Shown here: in pieces, positions 36,601 through 44,162 of the stretch | How positions within the stretch are numbered: position 1 is the first letter of the stretch | How the letters are laid out: the number at the start of each line of letters is the position of its first letter | Source of the DNA: an uncultured Clostridia bacterium | Lineage (GTDB): Bacteria; Bacillota; Clostridia; TANB77; CAG-508 | Direction of reading: 5' to 3' | NCBI GenBank assembly: GCA_934141555.1 | Contig: CAKPCK010000009.1 | Location: 1 to 56,882 of the forward strand | Length of the DNA stretch: 56,882 bases | The notes under the pieces: model-generated | What the model was told of the DNA's origin: nothing | The model's database searches: none | The model's input: only the letters and a program-made list of their open reading frames with translations | Program-made: the position numbers and the translations under genes

Positions 36601-38038
36601 GATAATTTTCTATATTTAAAGAACATTTTGTAAAATCTGTTCTCGCAAAATTTTCTTGATCTTTTGCAATCTTTCTAGCACTAGTTTTTTCATCTTTTTC
36701 TTTTAAACTATCAGAATATTGTTTACTAATCTTTTCTATTAATTCTTGTAATTTTAATTTATAATTATATCCATAAATATTATATTTTTTAGCCAAATCT
36801 TTATCAGCAATTTGCATACTATTTATTTGTATTTGTGTTTTATCTCTTTCTTGCTTATTTTCTAAATATTCAACATATTCATTTTGAGCTTTTGACAATG
36901 CTAATTTCTTTTCCACATCATCTTTTTTGGCTTGTATTTTTTGTATTTCAGTGTCTATATTTTGTTTGTCATTTTCAATTTCTGCTTTGTCATTATGTAA
37001 TTTATCTATTTTATATTTTTCGTTTTCAATATTTAATTTTGTATTTTCATCTTGTAATCTAGCAATTTCATCTGTTTCATGTTGAATTTTGTCTTTCAAC
37101 TCATTCATTTTATGTTGCTTATATTGATATGCTTCATTTGCTTTTTTATTTATTTTATCAATTCTATTAAATTCATCAATAAATTTTGCATTTTCTTTTT
37201 GAAGATTTTCATACATTTCTTTTGCTTGTTCATATTCTTTTTTGTTATCATTTTGCTTTCTAAATAACATTAAATTATCTTTTAGTTCTATCAATGTATC
37301 TACTAATGTATCTTCTGTCTCATCACTATTTTGTAAATTGATATTATCAATTATTTTTATTAAAAAATTTTCTATTAATTTTCTTGATGTTTTATTTTCT
37401 TTAAAATATTTTTCTATATAATTTTCAGATACATTTATTTCTGATATAAGCTTCCATTCTGCTGATATAAGTCCATAGTATTCTATTCTTTTCATATAGT
37501 CTTTTTTATTATCAAATATTTCTACAGATAGTCCATCTTTTTTCATTCCAATAAGATATTGTCTTAATTTATCATAAGACATATAAATTTTATCATTTCC
37601 ATCTCTTGTTACAAGTGGTAAACTTTTTATATCTGTTTGTGCATAATCATTATAAAAATAACAATAATTGTAATAATCTATTTCTAGTTTATTATCATCT
37701 TCTTCATCATTATCTGATTCTTGTTTTTTTCTTGCACAAAATCCTGTAAGCATATATTTGTATTCATATCCATCATCAAGTTCCCATTCTACAAGACAAT
37801 GTGATGTTCTTTTTGTATTTCCACCTATAAATATATTTTTTATAGGCTTTTCTTTTTTCAAATATGTATTTGGAAGTACTGTTTGTAAAAGCATTAATAT
37901 TAACATTGATTTTCCACCAGTATTTATTAAGTCATAAGTTGTAGATTTTCCATCTAATCTCATATTAAAATCATCATATATACTTTTTGCATCATTATAG
38001 TTTACATTTACTAATCGAATTCTATTAATATGTGGCAT
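33659..38038 (-). CDS. jetC: Wadjet JetC, SMC-like ATPase
   Basis: 1459 residues of MukB/SMC organisation. The N-terminal head has a P-loop variant TGGKS (40-44) in LINTGGKSMLILMLLQ. Two long coiled-coil arms (about 260-1250) surround a hinge-like non-coil region (about 600-760). The C-terminal head holds a signature-like GSDGQ (1333-1337) and Walker B IIVDNPFGATSA (1369-1380). In Wadjet systems JetC with JetA and JetB extrudes DNA loops to detect small circular plasmids. Here the usual catalytic Glu after the Walker B Asp is Asn1373. The start overlaps jetB by 14 bases and has AGGAGG upstream. Last gene of the operon. Confidence 0.93.
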   Translation of the reverse strand: MPHINRIRLVNVNYNDAKSIYDDFNMRLDGKSTTYDLINTGGKSMLILMLLQTVLPNTYLKKEKPIKNIFIGGNTKRTSHCLVEWELDDGYEYKYMLTGFCARKKQESDNDEEDDNKLEIDYYNYCYFYNDYAQTDIKSLPLVTRDGNDKIYMSYDKLRQYLIGMKKDGLSVEIFDNKKDYMKRIEYYGLISAEWKLISEINVSENYIEKYFKENKTSRKLIENFLIKIIDNINLQNSDETEDTLVDTLIELKDNLMLFRKQNDNKKEYEQAKEMYENLQKENAKFIDEFNRIDKINKKANEAYQYKQHKMNELKDKIQHETDEIARLQDENTKLNIENEKYKIDKLHNDKAEIENDKQNIDTEIQKIQAKKDDVEKKLALSKAQNEYVEYLENKQERDKTQIQINSMQIADKDLAKKYNIYGYNYKLKLQELIEKISKQYSDSLKEKDEKTSARKIAKDQENFARTDFTKCSLNIENYQKQIDEKNESKNIITNEFSEKGKLDLILNIDEGIEKEEKLQNECKEKAEKNNIEIERLDNENIKINQELAQNRANQILQNKVFKDAEADVQKYEKDKNSLEKLAKLFDVDFANIKQTIEASIEEREKQRNSYQIEKQIKSRKLELINKYNTIIPNEDILHLKEKLENKCNYVIAGFEKLAEYDEEKRNEIIKNNPLIMYSVFVDNNSFEKLKAKQIETELQNLVPIANIEMLRQEAVIKSKDYIFPISVDVLQNSNPEKLEEYKAKLEKNIEGLNYKILDVKSRIDKEQEYLNEVKVFEQTYSSKNIIDSLYENVDSAKSQIEKLEKEQKDLSNNIQNNNEKKEELSKENVLLEKEQKSILEEIEVLNELKNINNELQKLQDQIGKEKSNEQILKESLEEKTERVQEIEDEINLLEKQISNLENQKNRCSIKLSELTEFEETEIIKESFEKIETTYKALSEKFSTSESTYNQLVKILNMCNQNMNNCQNRIEENGYYVHDFEEKNQIFERINESDLKSYKTNIDILEKNIKSLNDRLTEKDKAESEIIGQIKLSIVQLQKSGFEYNSEEKISNNEIIKTYMNENKNKITSNKTNIRNITNKIQDVENEVEEFKKECIGLENFITDRKIEQTEIDIENILEAELYTYNKIKQESISLDKELSKQKQNFDSYIKHIKECVENYYIKQDVLESIEGIKNPVCLSEAENNNQGILTIIELINERIRHIDEAIEKLEKYQENFITKCFEKAETIVRDLEKLPGLSKIKFGGKDINIIKLELFEYEKDEKIRRMKEYIYKIVQDMEEKPEEMTKEVLNEKLSSKMLVGQIVNIDKAYVKLYKIEDVQEHSTYKRWEEDLGSDGQVNAIYFMFAVCIISYISMLTRKDGSSKCKKVIIVDNPFGATSAVFLWKVMFEILKENNVQLIAPGHNISKEIISMFEVNYVLKHEFKDGNKKTVVVEQEFRTEDSLKNMNFDIIDGNQQKLF

Positions 38039-38756
38039 TTTTATTACCTCCTAGTTCATATACATATTCAAGTAATCTATTTTTATTTTCTTTACTATAT
38101 TCAAAGTAAAAATAAACTATTGATTTGAATCTTGTTGTAATTGATATTATTCTTCTTTCTTCATCAAAGAAAATTAGATTTTCTTCTTGCATAAAATTTA
38201 ATACTAATTTTACAAAAGATATTTTATCATTTTTTCCAGAATTGATGTCTTCTCTAGCATCCGGCAACCTTTCCCATACCTTTTTTATATCTCTAAAATT
38301 ATATTCATTTTCTTCACTTATTTTTTCAATATCTTCTTTCACAAGACTTTGAAATTTTATATTTATTGTTTCTATTAATTCGTCAAGACCTAAATAACTT
38401 CTTGGTGAATTTAGACCAGATTCTCTATAAAAACATGTTATTATTGTTAATATTATAAAATACATTAAATATATATCTTCATTTTTGTTTAATATCTTAA
38501 TTCTTTTCTTTAATTCTTCATTTGAATAACCAAATACTTTATTATCAAGCATTACACATAAATTTAATGTATTATCTAATCTATAAATATTAAATCCCAT
38601 CTTTTCAGCAATCATATCACATAAACTTTCTACTTCATCATTTCCAACATATTGTTGATATAATTCTGCATTTTCAGATTTTTTTATTTCTTTATTTTGT
38701 AATAATGTATTTATTATTTCTAATGATATATTTAAACTATCTTTTATTTCTTCCAA
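38025..38756 (-). CDS. jetB: Wadjet JetB, MukE/kite-like subunit
   Basis: 243 residues. Winged-helix-like pattern with predicted helices throughout and a C-terminal strand-rich segment (LIFFDEERRIISITTRFKSI). In Wadjet the JetB dimer bridges the JetA kleisin and the JetC heads. Assignment rests mainly on size and position between the kleisin and the SMC gene, the fixed A-B-C order of this system. It starts with TTG (38756), six bases after AAAGGAG, 13 bases behind jetA, and its end overlaps jetC. Confidence 0.85.
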   Translation of the reverse strand: MEEIKDSLNISLEIINTLLQNKEIKKSENAELYQQYVGNDEVESLCDMIAEKMGFNIYRLDNTLNLCVMLDNKVFGYSNEELKKRIKILNKNEDIYLMYFIILTIITCFYRESGLNSPRSYLGLDELIETINIKFQSLVKEDIEKISEENEYNFRDIKKVWERLPDAREDINSGKNDKISFVKLVLNFMQEENLIFFDEERRIISITTRFKSIVYFYFEYSKENKNRLLEYVYELGGNKNATY

Positions 38757-38769
38757 TTTTTGCTCCTTT

Positions 38770-40278
38770 CTATGAATTTGCTGAAATAATAATATTAGTT
38801 ATTTTCAATCCATTTCCAAAGTCAATGTCATCATTTTGTGTTATTATTCTAATTTGATTAAATGAATAATCTTTAAACATTTCGTCAGATTCTGCTGTTA
38901 ATTCTTTTTTGCCATTTAAAAATATTACAAAAGATATAAAATCACCATTATATAATGATTTTTCTCCATAATTTGATCTTATGAATTCTGAATATTCTTT
39001 TAAATCAAAGCTTTTTCTTGTTTTTAATAAAAGCAACATATTTTCAAAATAAAATTTAAAATTATGTACTACTCTTTTTTTTGTAATATCATCAATTGTA
39101 TCTATTTGATGTGTTTGTGATTTTTCTTTTTGTTCTTCTTCTTTTTTATCTTGATTAATTTTTTGTGATTCTAATGATTTCATTGGATTAAAACTTTTTA
39201 ATTTCTTTGGTAATAAAAATGGTGATATAAAATAAAATAATTTTTCTGGATTATTTGTTTTTGATATAACCTTTTCAAATTCTTGCTCAAATTTGAATTT
39301 TTCTGAAAATGCACTTCTTGCTCTCATACCTATTATTTCATCATGTTTTTTGGTCATTTCTATTGCTTCTTTTAATAATTTTGTATGACTATTTATTGTT
39401 TTGTTTAATTCTTTTTCTATCTTTTTTATTAATGATATTGTTTGTTTTTCTTTTTCATTTAATTGATTTGATTCATTTTTGGCTAAATATTCATTGTAAA
39501 TATTATCTACTAATTCTAATACTTCTCCAAATAATTCTTCTTCCTCATTTATTTGTCCTTCAACAGATTCATGATACTTGTTATATTCTTCTATTCCTTC
39601 TTTTCCACCATACATTAGTGCTTCAAGTACTAATTCTTTTTGTTCACTTTTTTTCTTTACTTCTATATTTAGTCTTTTTATCGTATCATAAGCATAATTA
39701 AATGAACCTTTTTCTATTTGTTTTCTAAGTAGTAATAAATTTATTGTTATTTGTGCTGAATCTGGAAATTCTTTTGTTTTTAAGTAAAAATCTATTCCTT
39801 GTGGCGTTATATAATAATTTAGCTTTCCATTTTCTCCTAATTTTATTTCTATATATTTTATATGCCTATCTTTATTTTCTTTTTCTTTTAAACTGTAATA
39901 TTCATAAGTAAAATTGTTTCCATTATTCTGTGCTACATCTAATATCTTATTTACTATTTCTTTTACATTTTCTTGCTTTTTATTATATATTTTATAAATA
40001 AAATATTCTGTAAAATCCACTATATCTTGATATTCGATTTTTCTATTATTTAATTTTCCTGTATAAAGTAAATATGATAATATTGCTACAAATACTGAAT
40101 TTAAGTCAATTTCAGTTTTTTCATCTTGTAATTTTTTATTTATTACAAAATAAGGATAATAGATTTTTAAGTTTTCTTCTCTTGAATCTATTTCTTCTAT
40201 TACATCTTTTATTATTTCTTCATAAGCTTGTTCTTTTATATCTTCTGCTGTAAATGCTTCTTTTTCTTCGTTTTCCAA
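38770..40278 (-). CDS. jetA: Wadjet JetA, kleisin-like subunit
   Basis: 502 residues. The N-terminal half has a winged-helix-like region with TPQGIDFYLKTKEFPD and repeated helices (QITINLLLLRKQIEKGSFNY); the middle is a helical/coiled-coil stretch (QLNEKEKQTISLIKKIEKEL); the C-terminal domain is a strand-rich wing. This matches the MukF/JetA kleisin arrangement. It starts with TTG (40278) behind AAAGGAG and follows jetD by only 3 bases, so translation of the two is coupled. It should clamp the two JetC heads. Confidence 0.87.
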   Translation of the reverse strand: MENEEKEAFTAEDIKEQAYEEIIKDVIEEIDSREENLKIYYPYFVINKKLQDEKTEIDLNSVFVAILSYLLYTGKLNNRKIEYQDIVDFTEYFIYKIYNKKQENVKEIVNKILDVAQNNGNNFTYEYYSLKEKENKDRHIKYIEIKLGENGKLNYYITPQGIDFYLKTKEFPDSAQITINLLLLRKQIEKGSFNYAYDTIKRLNIEVKKKSEQKELVLEALMYGGKEGIEEYNKYHESVEGQINEEEELFGEVLELVDNIYNEYLAKNESNQLNEKEKQTISLIKKIEKELNKTINSHTKLLKEAIEMTKKHDEIIGMRARSAFSEKFKFEQEFEKVISKTNNPEKLFYFISPFLLPKKLKSFNPMKSLESQKINQDKKEEEQKEKSQTHQIDTIDDITKKRVVHNFKFYFENMLLLLKTRKSFDLKEYSEFIRSNYGEKSLYNGDFISFVIFLNGKKELTAESDEMFKDYSFNQIRIITQNDDIDFGNGLKITNIIISANS

Positions 40279-40281
40279 AAT

Positions 40282-41277
40282 CTATTCTCCTTTCATTATT
40301 TTTTCTGCAATATTTGCATTAAATACTTCTTGTGGAATATATAATTTATTTTCAAATATATATTTTAATTTTTCTTGATAATTTTTATCAAATTCTTTTA
40401 AGAATTCTTCATTATTTTTTAAATTACAAATTTGGTTTGTTCTTATTTTATTGGGATTTTTTTCTATATCTAATATTTTTTGATATCCTATTTTATAGGC
40501 TTTTATATTATATTGTGAATACTTACTTTTTAACTGTTCATAAATATTTATTCCTTCATAATCAATATCTCCAAAATATTCGATTATGTTATTTTCTAAT
40601 TTAAAATTATTGATAAATTCAAAGCTTTTTAATATCTTTTTTCCTTCTCCATATATTATTAAATATATATTTTTATATTTAGTTGCTTTTACTGCATTTT
40701 GTATTGTCCAGAATGTATCTTTGTTTTCTATTATTAAAATTTTTCCTTTACTAAATTCTTTGTTTTCATAATAAAAAAATGGCTCATAAGTTTCATAACA
40801 TTTTAAATCTTGTAATGTTAATCCAAGCTTTTTTATTATATCTTCTCTTTCTTTTAGCAATTTTTCGTTTTGAAACATTTGATATGATCTTTCGTTTATT
40901 GTTAAGACACCTTCTATTGGTTCTGAAATAAATTTACTTATTGAATTAATAATTTCTTTGTCTTTTTGATATTCTTTTGTATTTTTTAAATAATAGTCTA
41001 TTTTAAGCTTATTTGATAAGTTTATAATTTCTTGCTTGACATCTGCATTCTCTTGTTTTATTATTTTATATTTTTCTGAAATTCCTTCTATATTTGTTTT
41101 TGATGTTTTTTGTGGTTCTATATATCTCTCTTGAACTAACTTTTCAATTTCGTTTTTAAGTATTTTTTCATTTTGTGGTGTATATTCAAGTTTTAGTTTT
41201 TCTCTTATTTCTTTTATGTTTATTGTCTTAGTCTTTTTTGATTTTACTAGTGCTATTATTGGTTCTTTTATTTCCAT
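40282..41277 (-). CDS. jetD: Wadjet JetD, Toprim nuclease subunit
   Basis: 331 residues. An N-terminal winged-helix region (about 1-85) precedes a C-terminal Toprim domain: the catalytic Glu in GKILIIENKDT (Glu184) and the DxD acidic pair in EYFGDIDYEG (Asp237, Asp239). In characterised Wadjet, JetD cleaves plasmid DNA once loop extrusion stalls. It is the first gene of the operon, giving order D-A-B-C rather than the common A-B-C-D. AAAGG lies upstream of the ATG, and a candidate promoter overlaps the terminator hairpin of the preceding gene. Confidence 0.9.
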   Translation of the reverse strand: MEIKEPIIALVKSKKTKTINIKEIREKLKLEYTPQNEKILKNEIEKLVQERYIEPQKTSKTNIEGISEKYKIIKQENADVKQEIINLSNKLKIDYYLKNTKEYQKDKEIINSISKFISEPIEGVLTINERSYQMFQNEKLLKEREDIIKKLGLTLQDLKCYETYEPFFYYENKEFSKGKILIIENKDTFWTIQNAVKATKYKNIYLIIYGEGKKILKSFEFINNFKLENNIIEYFGDIDYEGINIYEQLKSKYSQYNIKAYKIGYQKILDIEKNPNKIRTNQICNLKNNEEFLKEFDKNYQEKLKYIFENKLYIPQEVFNANIAEKIMKGE

Positions 41278-41322
41278 TTTTATACCTTTCTTTAAGGTTA
41301 CTTTTCTCTTATTATCGCTTAA

Positions 41323-41351
41323 ATAATATCATAAAAGACTTGAAAAATCAA
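41323..41351 (-). promoter_or_regulatory. Candidate promoter of the jet operon
   Basis: TTGATT (41346-41351), 17 bases, TATTAT (41323-41328) on the minus strand. It is embedded in the hairpin at 41332-41359, so folding of the upstream transcript and initiation share bases. Two mismatches per box pair make it tentative. Confidence 0.5.
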
Positions 41352-41359
41352 GTCTTTTA
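41332..41359 (-). terminator. Terminator of the acyl-CoA ligase gene
   Basis: TAAAAGACTTGA and TCAAGTCTTTTA form a 12-bp perfect stem with a four-base loop, 15 bases after the stop of the ligase gene. The T-run after the stem is short. Confidence 0.7.
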
Positions 41360-41374
41360 CACGTATCATATTTT

Positions 41375-43096
41375 TTATTGTTTTCCTAATATCCTCTTTA
41401 TTTCTTCATTTCTTTTTACTTTTTGAGTTGTAGTTTTTACCAATTCTTCATCTGTTAAAATCATATTTTTTATATATTTATATGGTGGAAATGTCTTATT
41501 GATTTCTTTTACTTGTTCCCATAAAATTTGATATAATTCACCTTCTGATTTTTCAGGATATTTTTCTTCAGCTATCTTCTTATCATAAACAATTTTTACT
41601 GATAATTTTAAATCATTTTTGTCTTTTTCATCTGGCATTCCATAAACAATACATTCTTTTACTAAATCTAATCTATTAATTAATGTTTCAAGTTCATCTG
41701 GAAATACTTTTTTACCATTTTTTAAAACAATCATATCTTTTTGACGACCTGTTAAAAAGATAAATCCATCTTTATCTTTATATGCTAAATCTCCTGTATA
41801 GAACCATCCGTCTCTTATAACATTTTTTGTTGCTTCTTCATTCTCATAATATCCTAACATTACATTAGGTCCTTTTATACGTATTTCTCCAATTCCATTT
41901 TCATCTTTATTTATTATTTCAACATCTACATTTTCCATAGGAAATCCTATTGAACCATATTTTTTCTTTTTTGCATTTTCAGCAGATATAACTGGTGATG
42001 TTTCTGTTAGCCCATATCCTTGAACAACTTCAATTCCTAATTCATTAAATCCTTGTGCAACTTTCTTGTCTAATGGTGCACCTCCTGAAATTATAAATCT
42101 CATTCTTCCTCCAAGTGCATCTATTACATCTTTAAATAATTTTTTTCTAACATCAATATGAAGTTTTAATAAACAATTACTTAGCTTTTTCGCATTATTT
42201 ATAAGTCTTGTTTTTCCTTTTTTCTCTATTTCTTTTTCTATATTTTTATAAATTGCTTCAACTAATAATGGAACTCCTACAAATAAAGATATTTGATATT
42301 CTTTTAAATTTTGTGCTACATATCTTAATCCATCTGGAAATGCTGTTTTAGCTCCAATTGCAATCATTACTATCATACATGTTGATCCAAATATATGATG
42401 AAATGGTAAAAATGCTAAATTGTTGTCTGTTGATCTCATATCTTCAACCAATAACATTGCATAAACATTTGATGCTATATTTGTATTTGATAACATTACA
42501 GCTTTTGATTTTGATGTTGTTCCAGATGTGAATAATAATATTGCCATTTTATCATTGTCTATTTCACAATTTACATATTCATTATTTCCATTTTTTAATA
42601 TTTCTGCTCCTTCTTTTTTTAATGCCCAGAAATTTTTATACCCTTCTTGTTCTGTCATGCAAATATATTCTTGTAAATTTGTTTTTCCATTTTGCTTTAT
42701 TTTTTCTATATTTTCAATGTATTTTTCATCAAATACTACAACATCTGCTTTACTTCTTTCTAAACAACTTTCTAGCTCATCAACTTGTAACTCTTTGTCT
42801 AATGGTATTGAAACAATTCCTCCTAATAGATTTGATAAATGTGTTACTACCCATTCATATCTATTTCTTCCAACAATTGCTACTCTTTTGTTTTTTAATC
42901 CCATATCATATAATTTTGTTCCAAATTCGTTAACATCTTGTAATAATTTTTTATATGTTATACTTTCATAACTTACTTCTTTTTTTTCGTTTTTATGTTT
43001 TATTACAAATGCTACATTTTCAGCAAATTTTTTTGCTGAATAATATACTATTTCTTTTATATTTTTACAGTTTACTGATTCAAAATATTTTTCCAT
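41375..43096 (-). CDS. AMP-dependent long-chain acyl-CoA synthetase-like ligase
   Basis: 573 residues, ANL superfamily. Motifs: AMP-binding LLFTSGTTSKSKAVMLS, GYGLTETSP, the ribose-binding Asp in FYTGDLAYKDKDGFIFLTGR, the hinge region after it, and a C-terminal catalytic Lys region near KTTTQKVKRNEEIKRIL. It activates a carboxylic acid, probably a fatty acid, to acyl-CoA (or to an adenylate passed on). Substrate is not certain. AAAGGAAG precedes the ATG. It is the gene directly upstream of the jet operon and ends at a strong hairpin. Confidence 0.92.
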   Translation of the reverse strand: MEKYFESVNCKNIKEIVYYSAKKFAENVAFVIKHKNEKKEVSYESITYKKLLQDVNEFGTKLYDMGLKNKRVAIVGRNRYEWVVTHLSNLLGGIVSIPLDKELQVDELESCLERSKADVVVFDEKYIENIEKIKQNGKTNLQEYICMTEQEGYKNFWALKKEGAEILKNGNNEYVNCEIDNDKMAILLFTSGTTSKSKAVMLSNTNIASNVYAMLLVEDMRSTDNNLAFLPFHHIFGSTCMIVMIAIGAKTAFPDGLRYVAQNLKEYQISLFVGVPLLVEAIYKNIEKEIEKKGKTRLINNAKKLSNCLLKLHIDVRKKLFKDVIDALGGRMRFIISGGAPLDKKVAQGFNELGIEVVQGYGLTETSPVISAENAKKKKYGSIGFPMENVDVEIINKDENGIGEIRIKGPNVMLGYYENEEATKNVIRDGWFYTGDLAYKDKDGFIFLTGRQKDMIVLKNGKKVFPDELETLINRLDLVKECIVYGMPDEKDKNDLKLSVKIVYDKKIAEEKYPEKSEGELYQILWEQVKEINKTFPPYKYIKNMILTDEELVKTTTQKVKRNEEIKRILGKQ

Positions 43097-43292
43097 ATTT
43101 TTTTCTTCCTTTCATGAAACCAAAAATCAATCTAGTTTTCGATACTAGATTATCACATTTGATATATCTTTGTCAATAAACTGACTACACTTTCGAGTAA
43201 AATATTTCGACAAGTTTTTTGTATTTTTATTGAATTTCTTTATATTTTAAGATATAATTTTAAAAATATTATTTTTACGGATTGGAGAAAAA

Positions 43293-43643
43293 ATGGAACA
43301 TTGGAGTGTTGAAGATTATAAAAACTTTGCTAATAATAAAGTAAAAAAAAGTAAATATAGAGCAAATAAGACTTCTATTGATGGTCATACATTTGATAGT
43401 AAAAAAGAAGCTGATTATTATTGTGAATTAAAATTGAAATTACAGGCAAAAGAGATTAATGGTTTTTGCTTACAACCTACTTTTATGCTTGCTCCTGGCT
43501 TAAAATATAAAGCTGATTTTATTGTTTTTAATACTGATAATTCTTATGATGTTATTGATGTTAAAGGCGTTAGAACAAAAGAATATATTACTAAAAAGAA
43601 AGTTTTTGAAGATAAATATAATATGAAAATTACGGAAATTTAA
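43293..43643 (+). CDS. DUF1064 phage-type PDDEXK nuclease
   Basis: 116 residues. Matches the DUF1064 family, known from phage genomes and thought to be Holliday-junction-resolvase-like: basic N-terminus (KKSKYRANKTSIDG), then FDSKKEADYYCELKLKL, ADFIVFNTDN and YDVIDVKGVRTKEY, giving a PD-(D/E)XK set with Asp in ADF and the pair DVK. It is alone among chromosomal genes with no other phage genes near. GGAG lies upstream of the ATG. Ends at a bidirectional terminator shared with the next gene. It may be a domesticated phage gene. Confidence 0.88.
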   Translation: MEHWSVEDYKNFANNKVKKSKYRANKTSIDGHTFDSKKEADYYCELKLKLQAKEINGFCLQPTFMLAPGLKYKADFIVFNTDNSYDVIDVKGVRTKEYITKKKVFEDKYNMKITEI

Positions 43644-43660
43644 ACTTATTCTAAAAAATA

Positions 43661-43688
43661 GGCAGAGCGTGATAAATCACACTCTGCC
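43661..43688. terminator. Bidirectional terminator
   Basis: GGCAGAGcGTGA and TCACaCTCTGCC form a 12-position stem with a four-base loop, with T-rich sequence on both sides. It ends the DUF1064 gene and the convergent 43694-44035 gene. Confidence 0.92.
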
Positions 43689-43693
43689 CATTT

Positions 43694-44035
43694 TTACTTT
43701 TTAGGCTTTGCAATCAGCTGCCGAAGATCAAGCACACCATCTTCTGCCTTCGCATCGATCGCTACAAACTTGCCCTTCTTTTTACTGAACACATTAACCT
43801 GAACTTCCTCGCCAGACGTGATGATAACCTTCAACTTTGCATTACGTTCATCTGCAACAACCGCATATCCAATAACGGTTTTTGCATCTGCCCGCAACAA
43901 TTCCAAGTCGCCGTTTTCACCTACCCGTGCCAAGACAGCATCATAATCCACTGTCCCACGCACACGCATCAAGTCTTCAGTGTCCAAAAACACCAAAACT
44001 TTTGCTTTCTCGTTCTGAACGATTTCGTTTTCCAT
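43694..44035 (-). CDS. Unknown 113-residue protein of higher G+C, single-gene unit
   Basis: 113 residues, no signal or membrane segment; predicted mostly beta-strand with Val/Glu/Lys alternation (KAKVLVFLDTED, TVIGYAVVADERN, KLKVIITSGEEVQVNVF) and a short Leu/Lys-rich C-terminal helix. No family recognised. G+C is far above the neighbours: 26 and 29 of 60 in two sampled blocks against about 17, with CTG, CGT and GGC codons used. It has a perfect promoter, an AGGAGG site and a strong shared terminator. A phage- or plasmid-derived small protein is one possibility; nothing in it fixes the function. Confidence 0.75.
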   Translation of the reverse strand: MENEIVQNEKAKVLVFLDTEDLMRVRGTVDYDAVLARVGENGDLELLRADAKTVIGYAVVADERNAKLKVIITSGEEVQVNVFSKKKGKFVAIDAKAEDGVLDLRQLIAKPKK

Positions 44036-44110
44036 TTTCTTTTCCTCCTGTAAATTTTACATATGAGTTTCTTTACGTACATATTCGAGTTCTTCACTCA
44101 AACGTTTTTC

Positions 44111-44139
44111 ATTATATCATATTTTTTTATTATTGTCAA
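44111..44139 (-). promoter_or_regulatory. Promoter of the 43694-44035 gene
   Basis: Perfect TTGACA (44134-44139) and TATAAT (44111-44116) on the minus strand, 17-base spacer. The leader holds a small stem (TTTGAGT/ACTCGAA). Confidence 0.9.
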
Positions 44140-44162
44140 CTATTTTTACATTTTTTAGGAAA

